A stretch of DNA of 64,000 nt from Mycolicibacterium boenickei (GCF_010731295.1 NZ_AP022579.1:2604001-2668000); one strand, 5' to 3'; positions 1 through 9,357 are shown, numbered from the stretch's first letter. A program made the numbers and translations. Notes: generated by a model not told the origin, from the sequence alone.

Positions 1-1
1 T

Positions 2-955
2 GTTCGGCTGCGCAAGCTGGTTTCCAAGGCGTTCACGCCCCGCGCGACCTCACGTCTCCAAGGCACCATCCACGAGGTGATGAACGGGCTGATCGACCGG
101 GTGGTGGACTCCGGCGAGTGCGACGTCGTGACCGACATCGCGCGTCCTTACCCCACCCCGATCATGTGCGCGTTGCTCGGTGCGCCGCGCGGGGATTGGC
201 AGTTGTTCGCGGACTGGACCGAAGAGGTCTTCAAAGCCCTCAACTTTCAGCCGGATGCCGACTTTGATGAGTCGGCGATCATGCGCGCCTGGGGTGAACT
301 CGACGCGTACGTCGACGGGATGGTCGCCGCCCGCCGAGACAATCTGACCGATGATCTGCTGTCGGAGCTCATTCGCGCTGAAAGTGACGGCGACCGGCTG
401 AACCTGGACGAACTCCGCATGCTGGTGGCCGGCTTCCTGATGGCGGGAACGGATACGACGCGAAACCAGCTGGCGGCATCGGTTCAGGTGCTCTGCGAGC
501 ATCCGGACCAATGGGCCAAGCTGCGCGACAATCCGGAGCTGGCAATGCAGGCAGTGGAGGAGAGCATGCGCCACTCGCCCGCGGCCTGCATCGTGCCGCG
601 TGCCGCCGTCGAGGATGTCGAGTTCGGTGGCTATCTGTTCCCGGCCGGAACCTTCGTCCTCGCGAACACCTTTGCCGCCAACCGAGATCCAGCGATCTAT
701 ACCGATGCCGATCGCTTCGACATCACCCGCAAGGACGTCCCCGCAATCCTGACGTTCGGCGGTGGCGCGCATTACTGCCTGGGTGCGAACCTGGCACGCC
801 GCGAACTGGCCGAAGCACTCACGGTCCTCACCCGCCGCCTCTCCGGCACCCAACGCGTCGGCCCGGCCCCGTGGAGATCCCTGCTGGGAATGACCGGTCC
901 GACAACGCTTCCGATTCAATTCACCAGCGAAAGACTTGTGACGGCGGATGCGTAG
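2..955 (+). CDS. Cytochrome P450, 5' end cut by window edge
   Basis: Haem-thiolate monooxygenase; substrate unknown. The reading frame is open from base 2, so about a quarter of a normal ~400-residue P450 is missing upstream. Visible landmarks in order: an AFTPR segment typical of the C-helix region, the I-helix oxygen-binding AGTDTTRN, the K-helix EESMR (ExxR), and the haem-binding loop FGGGAHYCLG carrying the cysteine ligand. The stop overlaps the start of the following TetR gene by 8 bases, so the two are co-transcribed and the regulator may control this P450. A soluble bacterial class I P450 needing ferredoxin and reductase is inferred; no redox partner is in view. Confidence 0.93.
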   Translation, partial: VRLRKLVSKAFTPRATSRLQGTIHEVMNGLIDRVVDSGECDVVTDIARPYPTPIMCALLGAPRGDWQLFADWTEEVFKALNFQPDADFDESAIMRAWGELDAYVDGMVAARRDNLTDDLLSELIRAESDGDRLNLDELRMLVAGFLMAGTDTTRNQLAASVQVLCEHPDQWAKLRDNPELAMQAVEESMRHSPAACIVPRAAVEDVEFGGYLFPAGTFVLANTFAANRDPAIYTDADRFDITRKDVPAILTFGGGAHYCLGANLARRELAEALTVLTRRLSGTQRVGPAPWRSLLGMTGPTTLPIQFTSERLVTADA

Positions 956-1580
956 CCGTGGCTGGGCGGGTTTGACGCCCTCATCGGACGAGGAAGCCAT
1001 TTCGCGCATCCTGACCGCTGTCGACGAGGAGATCGCCGAACATGGGCCGGCGATCCGACTTGCCGACGTGGCCCGCAGACTCGGAGTCACCCGCCAGACG
1101 GTGTACCGCTACTTTCCGAACGCCGACGCCCTGCTCATCGCCAGCGCGATGCGCGCTGTCAACGGATTCATCGACCAGGTCGCAGATCATGTCAGCGGGC
1201 TCAACGACCCGGTCACCGCCGTGGTCGAGAGCGTTTCATTCGGAGTCGAGAGCCTCTCCGGTGATCCTCAGCTGGAGCGGTTGCTGACCCGGCGAGATGA
1301 GGGCGAAGCGGTCGTCTCGCTGACCTCCGACACGGCAATAGCATTCTGCTTGTCCGTTTTTCACCGTCTCGACGTCGATTGGCAGCTGCACGGCTTCGAC
1401 ACCGCCGCGCTCCGTGAACTTGCCGAGATGACTTTGCGCACCGTGCATTCCATGCTGACGGATCCTGGGCAAGAACCGCGCCAGGGACTCGCATTGCGCC
1501 ACTTCGTTGCTCGATGGTTGGGCCCGGCGGTGCTCTATCCCAGATTGATGTCGCTGTCGATCCACGGGCAGGAGCGCTAG
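948..1580 (+). CDS. TetR/AcrR family transcriptional regulator
   Basis: 210 residues. The N-terminal helix-turn-helix lies around residues 36-62, with LADVARRLGV and the TVYRYFPN signature of TetR recognition helices. The C-terminal ligand domain is not assignable. The ATG lies inside the 3' end of the P450 gene (8-base overlap), which supports an operon and suggests that P450 expression responds to the regulator's ligand. It ends 13 bases before the convergent glycosyltransferase gene. Confidence 0.88.
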   Translation: MRSRGWAGLTPSSDEEAISRILTAVDEEIAEHGPAIRLADVARRLGVTRQTVYRYFPNADALLIASAMRAVNGFIDQVADHVSGLNDPVTAVVESVSFGVESLSGDPQLERLLTRRDEGEAVVSLTSDTAIAFCLSVFHRLDVDWQLHGFDTAALRELAEMTLRTVHSMLTDPGQEPRQGLALRHFVARWLGPAVLYPRLMSLSIHGQER

Positions 1581-1593
1581 CGGGGCAGCCGAT

Positions 1594-3078
1594 TCAGGAC
1601 ACGGTCAAATTGCGCAACCGCGACCAGATCAGCTCCCACGGTTGCTGTCGTCCGGTCAGTAGGTACGCGTGCATGTCCTCGCCGATGTCGCCGGCCATGC
1701 GCACGTCTGCGAAGTACTGACGAAGTTCGCCGGGCTCCTTACCGATGTAGAGGGCTTCGGATTGATCTTCGCTCGGCGACGGGAAGTAGCCGTAACTGCG
1801 GTTGAGGCTGTATGCGGTGGGCAGGCCGTATCGATCCCCGTAGCCGTCGAGATACGCCGCGACGATGTAGGAGTCGCCGATCAGGGCAGTGCGCTCACGC
1901 CGGTCGGCGGGCAACGAGCGGTAGACGTCGCCCGCGCGCTGCGCAATTTTCTGGGGTATGTCGGAGAGCACGGCCGTCGTCGAGACGACCAGTACCCCGA
2001 CGGCCAGCGCGACGCTTGCCGCGTATACCGGCCACACCAGCCAGCGGGAAACACGGGCCCCTGCCTCGCGGCGCCATTGCAGGCCCAGCGCACCGACCGC
2101 AGCCAGCGGCGCATACAAGCCGACGATGTAGTAGGGACGGCCCGCGGTGGCGACGAAAACCACGTAGAGCACGACGAAACTGACACCGAGGAAGCGGTAG
2201 TCACGTAGCCCCGGTACCCGAAACAGCAGCCACAGCCCGTACGCGCCGAGGCCGACACCGAGCACGCCCGCGAACACGATCAGCTGCACGGCGATCCCCG
2301 GCCGACCGCCGTACAGCGCCTCGGCCTCACCCGCGACGACCGGGGCCATCTTCAATTGCGGCCAGCCGTTGAGGTACTGCCAGATGAACGTCGGCATGGC
2401 GATCGCTACAGCAATACCCAGCCCCGCCCACCACAGCGGACGACGCAAGAGTGCTCGCGGGCCGACGGCCGCGATCGCCGCGATGAGCACGACACCCAAC
2501 AACACAATCTGGAACTTCGTCATCGCCGCGATACCGGCCACGACACCGACCGCGAGAAGCAGTCGGTCCTCGCGGAGCCGAACCCACCGCACCAACAGCC
2601 AGATCAACAACAGCCACTGGACGGGCTCGAGTGAGTACGGCGTCAGCCAATGCCCGACCAAGGAGGACCAGGCGGCGGTGGCCTGTGCGGCGGCCGTGAG
2701 CCCCTGCGCCCGCCCGTCACATCCGAGCTCGCGGGCGATGAGGCCGGCCACCACGACCGCCCCTGCGGTCGCCAGTAGGGCGGCCAGCCGCAGCACGATC
2801 AGCGAACCAGGTGCGACGGCATCCGCCAGCGCCGCCAGCGCGGGCGTCAACGGCGGTTGATCGGCCGATCCCCAGTCGAGATGACTGCGACCGATGGACA
2901 CCATGTACACCTCGTCGAACCAGTAGTGCTGGTCCAATACACCTGCGATGCAATGCAATAAGGCGGTGACGGCGCTGATCGGGAGCACAACGCCCACGGC
3001 GAACGGCGATATGCGCTGACCGGCAGGTCTGTCGACGTCGGCGGTGGTCACAGAGGCCCACGTTAGTGGCCGGGCCAC
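1594..3078 (-). CDS. GT39/ArnT-like membrane glycosyltransferase
   Basis: 494-residue polytopic protein with roughly 10-12 hydrophobic segments and a C-terminal soluble tail. The first extracytoplasmic loop has WFDEVYM, whose Asp-Glu matches the catalytic motif of GT-C folds (PMT/ArnT class) that use polyprenyl-phosphate sugars. Acceptor and sugar are unknown; it is distinct from the protein O-mannosyltransferase at 21262-22812. The start is GTG at 3078, giving a short cytoplasmic segment before the first helix. It lies 16 bases downstream of the hydrolase gene on the same strand. Confidence 0.8.
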   Translation of the reverse strand: MARPLTWASVTTADVDRPAGQRISPFAVGVVLPISAVTALLHCIAGVLDQHYWFDEVYMVSIGRSHLDWGSADQPPLTPALAALADAVAPGSLIVLRLAALLATAGAVVVAGLIARELGCDGRAQGLTAAAQATAAWSSLVGHWLTPYSLEPVQWLLLIWLLVRWVRLREDRLLLAVGVVAGIAAMTKFQIVLLGVVLIAAIAAVGPRALLRRPLWWAGLGIAVAIAMPTFIWQYLNGWPQLKMAPVVAGEAEALYGGRPGIAVQLIVFAGVLGVGLGAYGLWLLFRVPGLRDYRFLGVSFVVLYVVFVATAGRPYYIVGLYAPLAAVGALGLQWRREAGARVSRWLVWPVYAASVALAVGVLVVSTTAVLSDIPQKIAQRAGDVYRSLPADRRERTALIGDSYIVAAYLDGYGDRYGLPTAYSLNRSYGYFPSPSEDQSEALYIGKEPGELRQYFADVRMAGDIGEDMHAYLLTGRQQPWELIWSRLRNLTVS

Positions 3079-3094
3079 GGCGACCTGGTCGTAG

Positions 3095-4012
3095 TCAATT
3101 GACGTGCTTGTCGAACCATTCGATCGGAACCTCGGGGTGCACTCCGAAGTAGTTGTAGCCGTCGAATCGGCGGTCGGTTCCGGTGATCCAGTGCAGGGCC
3201 TTCTCCTCTACAGGGAGGGCGTCGAAGATGTCCTGCACATCCTGCGGTCGCGTCATGACGTCGTCGTGAACCTGCGCCACCAGCGTCGGTACCGTCACGG
3301 CCTTCACGTGCTCCAGTGGTGACTGCTCGGCCAGGTGGAACCCGGTGCGTTCGTGCACGGCCTTGTCGAACTTGGCATACCCGTCCGGCATCCCGATGGC
3401 CTTCACGAACTCCTCGACGATGTAGCTACCGGACACGGGCTGCAACATGACCATGGCCTGGATCTCGGAGAACTCTTCCGGGTGCTTCGACCACGCGACG
3501 GCAGTGGAGTCCGCGCCAAGGCACACCGACAGCAGCACCTTTTTCATATTCTTGGTATCCGGCCGTGCCGCAGCGTAGCGCAGCGATCCGATGACATCGC
3601 GGTACTCGGTCAACCCGATACCAGCGATGCCGCCGTTGCCCTGACCGCTCATGCCGTGGTTACGGATGTCGTAGGCCAGGACGTTGTACCCCGCGTCGTG
3701 CAGTGCCTTGTACTCCGGCAGGAAGTTGACCTCGAAGCCGCCGAGGCCGCTGAACTCTGGCAGGTGCCCCGGGTAACCGTAGCGGTTGCCAGGCAGGAAG
3801 TGGTTGTGGATTATCAGCCGGTCCGACTCGGCGGGGATGAACCAGCCCTCAAGGGGCACACCGTCCATCGACGGGAACACCACGTCCTCGTACGGCAGGC
3901 CCACCTCGTCGGGACGGCGCAACACCGGTGCGCGACGGCCCGCCGTGGTACCGGTGGTCCACAACTCGACGAAGCCGTCGAATGCTTCCTGTGCTTCGTT
4001 GTTCTCGGGCAT
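3095..4012 (-). CDS. Alpha/beta hydrolase with GxCxG-type nucleophile elbow
   Basis: 305 residues. Alpha/beta-hydrolase features include the strand-turn YDIRNHGMSG and the elbow LLSVCLGADS, where cysteine stands in the nucleophile position instead of the usual serine, as in dienelactone hydrolase-type enzymes. An acid candidate is in VAQVHDD and a histidine near the C-terminus lies in FGVHPE. No signal peptide, so cytoplasmic. It is transcribed divergently from an XRE regulator (start ~4151) that is its probable controller. Substrate unknown. Confidence 0.8.
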   Translation of the reverse strand: MPENNEAQEAFDGFVELWTTGTTAGRRAPVLRRPDEVGLPYEDVVFPSMDGVPLEGWFIPAESDRLIIHNHFLPGNRYGYPGHLPEFSGLGGFEVNFLPEYKALHDAGYNVLAYDIRNHGMSGQGNGGIAGIGLTEYRDVIGSLRYAAARPDTKNMKKVLLSVCLGADSTAVAWSKHPEEFSEIQAMVMLQPVSGSYIVEEFVKAIGMPDGYAKFDKAVHERTGFHLAEQSPLEHVKAVTVPTLVAQVHDDVMTRPQDVQDIFDALPVEEKALHWITGTDRRFDGYNYFGVHPEVPIEWFDKHVN

Positions 4013-4094
4013 CTCGTAACCTCGTTTCCGTTGGACGAACCTGTCTGTATCCCCACGCTATGGGCTTGCTGATGCGATCGGGGAGACGCTGCTT

Positions 4095-4122
4095 ATAGGG
4101 GGTACTGGCAACCCCTCCCTAT
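4095..4122. promoter_or_regulatory. Imperfect dyad between hydrolase and XRE genes
   Basis: ATAGGG at 4095-4100 and CCCTAT at 4117-4122 are inverted repeats, with inner GGGGT/ACCCC pairing offset by two bases. The dyad sits in the only space shared by the divergent hydrolase and XRE genes and lies just upstream of a TACTGT -10-like hexamer near 4139. It is a plausible operator for the XRE protein; inferred from symmetry and position only. Confidence 0.35.
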
Positions 4123-4150
4123 GCCCACCGCCTTTCCCTACTGTTGGGGT

Positions 4151-5011
4151 GTGGACATCGCGAAGGACGTCAGGGAGTTCCTGATGTCCCGGCGCGCCAA
4201 GATCACTCCCGAACAGGTCGGGCTGGCCCCCGGCGTGCGACGCCGGGTGCCCGGCTTGCGACGTGAGGAGGCCGCGCAGCTCGCCGGGGTGAGCGCCGAG
4301 TACTACACGCAGATCGAGCGGGGCAACGTCACGGGCGTGTCCGACGAGGTGCTGCAGGCGATCAGCAGGGCGTTGCGGCTTTCGGAGGACGAGACGGTTC
4401 ACTTCTTCAACCTGGTCCGCGCCGCAGCCGGCACCCGCGCGCCGACGCGGAACAAGCGAGCCGCTGTTCGCAAACTGCCGGAGGGCGTTCAGGCGTTGAT
4501 CGATGGCATGTCCGGCTCCCCGGCGATCGTGCTCGACGGAAACCTCGACATCCTGGCCGCGAACCCGCTGGGCCGGCTGCTGTATTCACCGCTGTACGAC
4601 AGGGCCGTCGGGCGTCCCAACTTCGCCCGATTCATCTTCCTCGATTCTTCTGCAGCGCAGGTATTTCCCGAATGGCGGCGCAGCGCCGACGAAGCTGTCT
4701 CCTTGTTGCAGGCCGAGGCGGCCAGGGATCCTCACTCGCCGGCCATGACCCAGATCGTCGGAGAACTCGCCACCCAGAGCATCGAGTTCCGCACCCGCTG
4801 GGCGGCCCACAATGTGACCGCCCACCGGCATGGCGTCAAGAAGTTCGGGCACCCCGAGTTCGGTGATCTCACGCTCACCTACAACGTTTTCGAATTAGCG
4901 GCGGCACCGGGACTGTCCCTCGTCGGATACACCGCCGAACCGAATTCCCCTTCTGCGCAAGCGTTGAGCATCATGGCCAGTTGGAGTGCGTCCAGTCCGA
5001 CGCGAAAGTGA
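4151..5011 (+). CDS. XRE-family regulator with MmyB-like C-terminal domain
   Basis: 286 residues from GTG at 4151. An N-terminal helix-turn-helix (about residues 25-80) contains [14 protein letters not shown] and YYTQIERG, standard for this family, followed by the MmyB-like PAS-type ligand domain with LVGYTAEP near the end. An in-frame ATG at 4121 would add ten residues, but a TACTGT -10-like element seven bases before 4151 favours a leaderless transcript starting at the GTG. It is divergent from the hydrolase and overlaps the convergent SDR gene by 41 bases. Ligand unknown. Confidence 0.85.
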   Translation: MDIAKDVREFLMSRRAKITPEQVGLAPGVRRRVPGLRREEAAQLAGVSAEYYTQIERGNVTGVSDEVLQAISRALRLSEDETVHFFNLVRAAAGTRAPTRNKRAAVRKLPEGVQALIDGMSGSPAIVLDGNLDILAANPLGRLLYSPLYDRAVGRPNFARFIFLDSSAAQVFPEWRRSADEAVSLLQAEAARDPHSPAMTQIVGELATQSIEFRTRWAAHNVTAHRHGVKKFGHPEFGDLTLTYNVFELAAAPGLSLVGYTAEPNSPSAQALSIMASWSASSPTRK

Positions 5012-5933
5012 CACCGGTGAGTTCCTCCGACACCGTCCACAGGCGTGACGCGTTCTCGTTGTCGCGCAGTGGTTTCCACAGTTTCTGTGCACCAGGAGGG
5101 CCGCCGACGTGGCCCGGCCACTGGGGCCCGTAGAACGCGCCGTCCTTGGCGATGGCCGACGCCGCAGCCACCAGTGCGGGCAGTTTGGCGCTGTCCACGG
5201 TACCCACGATGAGGCCGCGCGCCGAGAACCACCGGATCATCCGCACGCCGACGGTGTCCTTGGCGCGGCCGACCTCCGGGCGCGCTGCCAGCAGACTGGT
5301 GGGGGCGACGCCTGGGTGAGCGATATTGCTGGTGATGCCCCAGCCGGCGGCCGCACTGCGACGACTGAGCTCGAGGCCGAACAGTCCGACGGCGATCTTG
5401 GACTGCCGGTAGGCGGCCATGCCGTCGTAGGAGTGCTCCCAGTTCACGTCGTCCCAGTTGATGGTCCCGCGGCGGGCGGCGACGCTGGTCTGCGACGTCA
5501 CCCGCGCCCGGCCGGCCCTGAGTAGCGGCAGCAGGTGGGCGGTGAGCGCGAAGTGGCCCAGGTGGTTCGTGCCGAACTGCAATTCGAATCCGTCGCCGGT
5601 GGTCTGCCGGTCGGGCGGGGTCATTACTCCGGCGTTGTTGACGAGCACGTGAATCGGAGCACCCTCGGCACGCAGTTTCTGACCGAGCGCGGCCACCGAG
5701 GCCAGCGAGGACAGGTCGAGCTCCTCCAGCGTCAACTTCGCGTGCGGATGCCGTTCGCGGATCGTGGCGACGGCCGCGTCACCCTTGCGTGGATTGCGGA
5801 CCGGCACGACCACGTCGGCGCCGGCAGCGGCGAGGCGTGTCGCGATGCCGAGGCCGATACCGTCGCTCGCGCCGGTCACCACCGCACGTTTTCCGGACAG
5901 GTCGTCGATCGTGATGTCGTCAGCATGTGGCAT
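4971..5933 (-). CDS. Short-chain dehydrogenase/reductase, extended type
   Basis: 320 residues. The Rossmann motif GASDGIG is near residue 20, followed by VNNAGVM, and the catalytic YRQSK (YxxxK) near residue 190 places it among NAD(P)H-dependent oxidoreductases of the protochlorophyllide reductase-like SDR group. The frame stays open far upstream, but the ATG at 5933 begins the recognisable N-terminus and the extension lacks coding character. It is divergent from the second XRE regulator and overlaps the end of the first XRE gene. SDRs beside MmyB-like XRE regulators are a frequent actinobacterial arrangement. Substrate unknown. Confidence 0.87.
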   Translation of the reverse strand: MPHADDITIDDLSGKRAVVTGASDGIGLGIATRLAAAGADVVVPVRNPRKGDAAVATIRERHPHAKLTLEELDLSSLASVAALGQKLRAEGAPIHVLVNNAGVMTPPDRQTTGDGFELQFGTNHLGHFALTAHLLPLLRAGRARVTSQTSVAARRGTINWDDVNWEHSYDGMAAYRQSKIAVGLFGLELSRRSAAAGWGITSNIAHPGVAPTSLLAARPEVGRAKDTVGVRMIRWFSARGLIVGTVDSAKLPALVAAASAIAKDGAFYGPQWPGHVGGPPGAQKLWKPLRDNENASRLWTVSEELTGVTFASDWTHSNWP

Positions 5934-5966
5934 GTGCTCGAGAGTGCCGACCTGGCTCCGCCGTAT

Positions 5967-5987
5967 CCACGGCCTGACGATCCGTGG
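5967..5987. promoter_or_regulatory. Inverted repeat between SDR and second XRE gene
   Basis: CCACGG and CCGTGG separated by nine bases, in the 78-base gap between the divergent SDR (start 5933) and XRE (start ~6012) genes. It is a candidate operator for the XRE protein, based only on symmetry and position; six-base arms in GC-rich DNA are weak evidence. Confidence 0.25.
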
Positions 5988-6011
5988 CTCAGCGGTCCGG
6001 CCCGGGAGAAG

Positions 6012-6857
6012 ATGACAGGCATGATCGATCGAGCCGGCCTGGCGGCATTCCTGGTCCGCCGCCGCGGGGCGCTGCAGCCCGAGGACGTCGGGCTCCCACG
6101 TGGACAACGCCGCCGAACGACTGGGCTGCGGCGCGAGGAAGTCGCCGCGCTGTGCCACATGTCGACCGACTACTACTCGCGGCTGGAGCGGGAACGCGGC
6201 CCGCAGCCCTCGGAGCAGATGATCGCCTCGATCGCACAGGGGCTGCATCTGTCCCTTGACGAGCGGGACCACCTGTTCCGCCTCGCCGGACATCAACCGC
6301 CGGTGCGTGGAGCGAGCAGTGATCACATCAGCCCCGGCATGCTGCGAATCTTCGACCGGCTCACCGACACCCCGGCCGAGATCGTCACCGAGCTGGGGGA
6401 GACCCTGCGGCAGACCCCGCTCGGTGTCGCCCTGGTCGGAGACCTGTGCCGGTACACCGGGCCGTCGCGCAGCATCGGGTACCGCTGGTTCACCGACCCG
6501 TCGGTGCGGGGCCTCTATCCGCGCGAGGACCACGAATTCTATTCGCGGATGTACGTTTCCGGGCTTCGAGGCGTCTTCGCACTGCGTGGTCCAGGGTCCA
6601 GGGCGGCTCGATTCGCCGAATTGCTCACCGCCGAAAGCGAGGAGTTCGGGCTGCTGTGGAATCAGCACGAGGTCGGCATCAGACCGCGAGACATCAAGCG
6701 CTATCGGCATCCCGAGGTCGGGAGTCTCGAACTGAACTGCCAGATCCTGCTCGACCCCGAGCAGTCCCACTCACTCCTCGTCTACACCGCGGTGCCGGGC
6801 AGCGAGAGCTACGAGAAGCTGCAGCTGCTTTCGGTGGTCGGTGTGCCGTCGCCGTAA
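6012..6857 (+). CDS. XRE-family regulator with MmyB-like C-terminal domain
   Basis: 281 residues from ATG 6012; ATG 6021 is an equal alternative with better spacing from GGGAGAA. The helix-turn-helix holds [16 protein letters not shown] and [10 protein letters not shown], and the C-terminal MmyB-like domain ends with LVYTAVPGS. It parallels the XRE gene at 4151 in domain layout and in being divergent from an enzyme gene (the SDR at 4971-5933), which it probably represses. The open frame extends upstream to 5535 but overlaps the SDR, so that extension is rejected. Confidence 0.85.
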   Translation: MTGMIDRAGLAAFLVRRRGALQPEDVGLPRGQRRRTTGLRREEVAALCHMSTDYYSRLERERGPQPSEQMIASIAQGLHLSLDERDHLFRLAGHQPPVRGASSDHISPGMLRIFDRLTDTPAEIVTELGETLRQTPLGVALVGDLCRYTGPSRSIGYRWFTDPSVRGLYPREDHEFYSRMYVSGLRGVFALRGPGSRAARFAELLTAESEEFGLLWNQHEVGIRPRDIKRYRHPEVGSLELNCQILLDPEQSHSLLVYTAVPGSESYEKLQLLSVVGVPSP

Positions 6858-6868
6858 TTCGTCCGTGT

Positions 6869-6884
6869 GGTCGAGTAGTCGACC
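6869..6884. promoter_or_regulatory. Palindromic TetR operator candidate
   Basis: GGTCGAGTAGTCGACC is a perfect 6-4-6 inverted repeat 21 bases before the TetR GTG at 6906. A TAGGAT -10-like hexamer (about 6894) lies between the repeat and the start, so a bound repressor would block the promoter. The half-site TCGACC recurs twice in the crotonase/SDR intergenic region (8379 and 8399). Confidence 0.55.
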
Positions 6885-6905
6885 CACCCTGGTTAGGATG
6901 GGACC

Positions 6906-7520
6906 GTGGAGGATCAGCCGGCGGGCTCCAGTCGCGTGGCGCGCCGCCGTGACCGGCGTAAGGCCGAGATCGTCAAGACGGCCACCCGAATCCTGACCGA
7001 GTCCGGCTATCAGGGGATGAGCCTGGAAGACGTCGCCGAGCAGACTGACATCGCCAAGGCCACTCTCTACCACTACTTTTCGTCCAAGGATGCCTTGGTG
7101 TCCGCTGCGCTGGAGACCCTCACCCAGGAGGTGTTGCAGCGGCTGGCGGTCCGTGAGCAGGCCCTGGGAAATACCGGTGCTCGCGAGCATCTCGCGGCCG
7201 TGATCGATGAACAGATTCGCATCCTCACCGAAACCGCACCCGAGGTGGCTGCGGTGTTCTCGTGGCCGCGGGGCTGGCCTGCGGTCTTCGACGAGCCGAT
7301 GAAGGACATGCGCCGCCGTCACGACGCGGTGTTCCGCAAGGTGGTGCAGCGCGGCGTATCCGAAGGCGAATTCACCTGTCCGGACGTCAATGTCGCGTTG
7401 CAGTGCCTGCACGGCATTCTCAACCAGTCCTCGGTCTGGATCGGACCGGGGATGCACGACGACGACCGCGCGGAACTGCGCGCCGCGATCGTCGACCGGG
7501 CCCTGTGCCTGTTCTACTGA
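6906..7520 (+). CDS. TetR/AcrR family transcriptional regulator
   Basis: 204 residues, GTG start, probably leaderless. The helix-turn-helix around residues 35-60 has MSLEDVAEQTDIAKATLYHYF, a strong TetR signature; the remainder resembles ligand-binding helices. Its 3' end overlaps the convergent crotonase gene by 7 bases. The operator dyad at 6869-6884 suggests autorepression, and shared half-sites upstream of the crotonase/SDR pair suggest those enzymes are in its regulon. The effector, perhaps an acyl-CoA, is inferred only from the neighbouring enzymes. Confidence 0.88.
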   Translation: MEDQPAGSSRVARRRDRRKAEIVKTATRILTESGYQGMSLEDVAEQTDIAKATLYHYFSSKDALVSAALETLTQEVLQRLAVREQALGNTGAREHLAAVIDEQIRILTETAPEVAAVFSWPRGWPAVFDEPMKDMRRRHDAVFRKVVQRGVSEGEFTCPDVNVALQCLHGILNQSSVWIGPGMHDDDRAELRAAIVDRALCLFY

Positions 7521-8326
7521 CCGGTCGTCGGCCGCGCCGACGGGAAGTGCGGCGCGCGCTTTTCCCGAAGAGCGGTGTAACCCTCCACCACGTCCGGTCC
7601 GAGAAAGGTCAACATCTCGTAAGCCGCGGACTGGTCGAAGATCGGGCCTGCATTGCGCAACCAGTTGTTGAGCGCACGCTTGGTCAGCCGGATCGCCTGC
7701 TGGGCGCCGGTGGCCAGATTGTCCGCGATCCGCAGCGCCTCGTCCAGAACCTCCTCGCGCGGAAGGGCTTTGGCGACCATGCCGATCCGCTCGGCCTCGA
7801 CGCCGTCGATCATCTCGCCGGTCATCAGGTAGTACTTCGCCTTCGCCGTCCCGGCCAGCAGGGGCCAGATGATGGCCGCGTGGTCGCCGGCCGCCACACC
7901 CAGCTTGACGTGACCGTCGCCGATCCGGGCGTCCTCGGCGATGATCGCAACGTCGGCGAGCAGGGCTGCCACCGCGCCGGCCCCGACCGCGACGCCGTTG
8001 ATCGCGGACACGATCGGCTTGTCGCAGTTGATCATGTTGTAGACCAGATCGCTCATCTCGCCGAGCATGTGTGAGACCCGGTCGTAGTCACCGGCCATCC
8101 GCTCCACCATGGCCAGGTCCCCGCCGGCACTGAAAGCTTTACCGGCACCGGTGATCACCGCGACCCGGGTCTGCGGGTCGGCGGCCACGTCCTTCCAGAT
8201 GTTGGCCAGTTCGGTGTGCATGCCTTCGTCGGCCGCGTTGTACTTCTCCGGCCGGTTCAGGGTGATCAGCAGGACGCCGTTGTCCCGGCGGGTCAGCGTC
8301 AGCTGCTGGTAGTCGGAGAAATCCAT
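7514..8326 (-). CDS. Enoyl-CoA hydratase/isomerase family (crotonase)
   Basis: 270 residues from the ATG at 8326 (a TTG further upstream is not needed). Crotonase fold signatures: ITLNRPEKYNA near the N-terminus, the oxyanion-hole AGKAFSAGGDL, and VNGVAVGAG-like INGVAVGAGAVAA. Acidic residues in ARIGDGHVKLGVAAGDHA replace the classical hydratase glutamate pair, so activity could be hydratase, isomerase or hydrolase on an acyl-CoA. It is divergent from an SDR and convergent with a TetR regulator, forming a compact CoA-thioester degradation unit. Confidence 0.85.
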   Translation of the reverse strand: MDFSDYQQLTLTRRDNGVLLITLNRPEKYNAADEGMHTELANIWKDVAADPQTRVAVITGAGKAFSAGGDLAMVERMAGDYDRVSHMLGEMSDLVYNMINCDKPIVSAINGVAVGAGAVAALLADVAIIAEDARIGDGHVKLGVAAGDHAAIIWPLLAGTAKAKYYLMTGEMIDGVEAERIGMVAKALPREEVLDEALRIADNLATGAQQAIRLTKRALNNWLRNAGPIFDQSAAYEMLTFLGPDVVEGYTALREKRAPHFPSARPTTGQ

Positions 8327-8378
8327 GGGGACTGTCCCTTTCGTATGGCACCTGCGATTCAACCGAACTTACGGTTTT

Positions 8379-8411
8379 TCGACCATTGAAGTCAATTATC
8401 GACCGAATGGT
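8379..8411. promoter_or_regulatory. Candidate TetR sites in crotonase/SDR divergent promoter
   Basis: TCGACC occurs at 8379-8384 and again at 8399-8404, exactly 20 bases (two helical turns) apart, and ACCATT (8382-8387) pairs with AATGGT (8406-8411) as an inverted repeat. The same hexamer forms the perfect dyad upstream of the TetR gene at 6906. The position between the two enzyme genes would allow one repressor to control both. Confidence 0.45.
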
Positions 8412-8480
8412 TGATTTTCTCGTGCGCGCGTCCGATAGTGGCCTCAGCGTCCACATCACCGCAGAGCGGAAGGTCAGGTA

Positions 8481-9218
8481 ATGCGATTCGACAACAAAGT
8501 CGCTGTGGTCACGGGTGCGGCCTCGGGGATCGGTCGGGCCATCGCGATCGCGTTGGCGGAGTCCGGCGCGACCGTGGCCGCCGTCGACCGCGATGAGGCA
8601 GGGCTCATCCGGACGGTGCACGACTGCGCGAACGCCACCGCGCACGTGGTCGATCTGGCCGACCAGGAGGCGGTGAGCACACTGCGCGATGCCGTCGTGG
8701 CCGTGCACGGTCCACCCGCCGTCCTCGTCAACGCGGCGGGCTTCGATCGGGTCGAGCCGTTCATGTCCAATGACGACACGCTCTGGCAGGGATTGGTCGC
8801 GGTGAACTTTCTCGGGCCGGTCCGGCTCACGCATGCCTTCCTCGAAACGATCCTCGCCGAGGGAGGTACGGCAAAGATCGTCAACATTGCCAGTGATGCG
8901 GGGCGGGTGGGCAGTCTGGGGGAGACGGTGTACGCCGGTACAAAGGGTGGCTTGATCGCCTTCACCAAGTCGCTCGCGCGCGAGATGGCCCGCCATCAGA
9001 TCAACGTCAACTGTGTTTGCCCTGGACCGACCGACACCCCGCTGTTCGATTCGCTTCCGGACAAGGTCCGCGACGGGCTCATCAGAGCCATCCCGTTCCG
9101 CCGGGTCGCGAAACCTGAGGAGGTCGCCAAAGCTGTGCTCTTCTTCGCCTCCGACGATGCCAGCTTCATTACTGGCCAAGTCCTCAGTGTCAGTGGGGGC
9201 TTGACGATGGCCGGCTGA
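8481..9218 (+). CDS. Short-chain dehydrogenase/reductase (FabG-like)
   Basis: 245 residues, classical SDR: GAASGIGRA cofactor loop near residue 12, VNAAGF, catalytic YAGTK near residue 155, and the C-terminal SVSGGLTMAG end typical of FabG/BadH-like hydroxyacyl-CoA dehydrogenases. A purine-rich GGAAGG precedes the ATG. It is divergent from the crotonase, and together they could hydrate and oxidise a CoA thioester (beta-oxidation-like or alicyclic-acid degradation), which is inference. The next 139 bases before the EspC-like gene hold no further gene. Confidence 0.87.
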   Translation: MRFDNKVAVVTGAASGIGRAIAIALAESGATVAAVDRDEAGLIRTVHDCANATAHVVDLADQEAVSTLRDAVVAVHGPPAVLVNAAGFDRVEPFMSNDDTLWQGLVAVNFLGPVRLTHAFLETILAEGGTAKIVNIASDAGRVGSLGETVYAGTKGGLIAFTKSLAREMARHQINVNCVCPGPTDTPLFDSLPDKVRDGLIRAIPFRRVAKPEEVAKAVLFFASDDASFITGQVLSVSGGLTMAG

Positions 9219-9357
9219 TGGCCGCCCGGTGGCCGGAAGGCGACCATCCCGCTCTTGGTTGACGCCAGTTTGCAATGGCATACTTGCTCAGCCCCTGGGC
9301 TCAACTCAGCCGATTCCGTTAGCCTCGGGGAGCAGATTGGCCAGTTGGGGGATTGCT

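Noticed and set aside
4971..6770. 599-codon version of the SDR reaching through the second XRE gene
   Set aside because: Residues upstream of 5933 show no SDR homology and lie antisense to a clear XRE gene; the Rossmann N-terminus fits the ATG at 5933.
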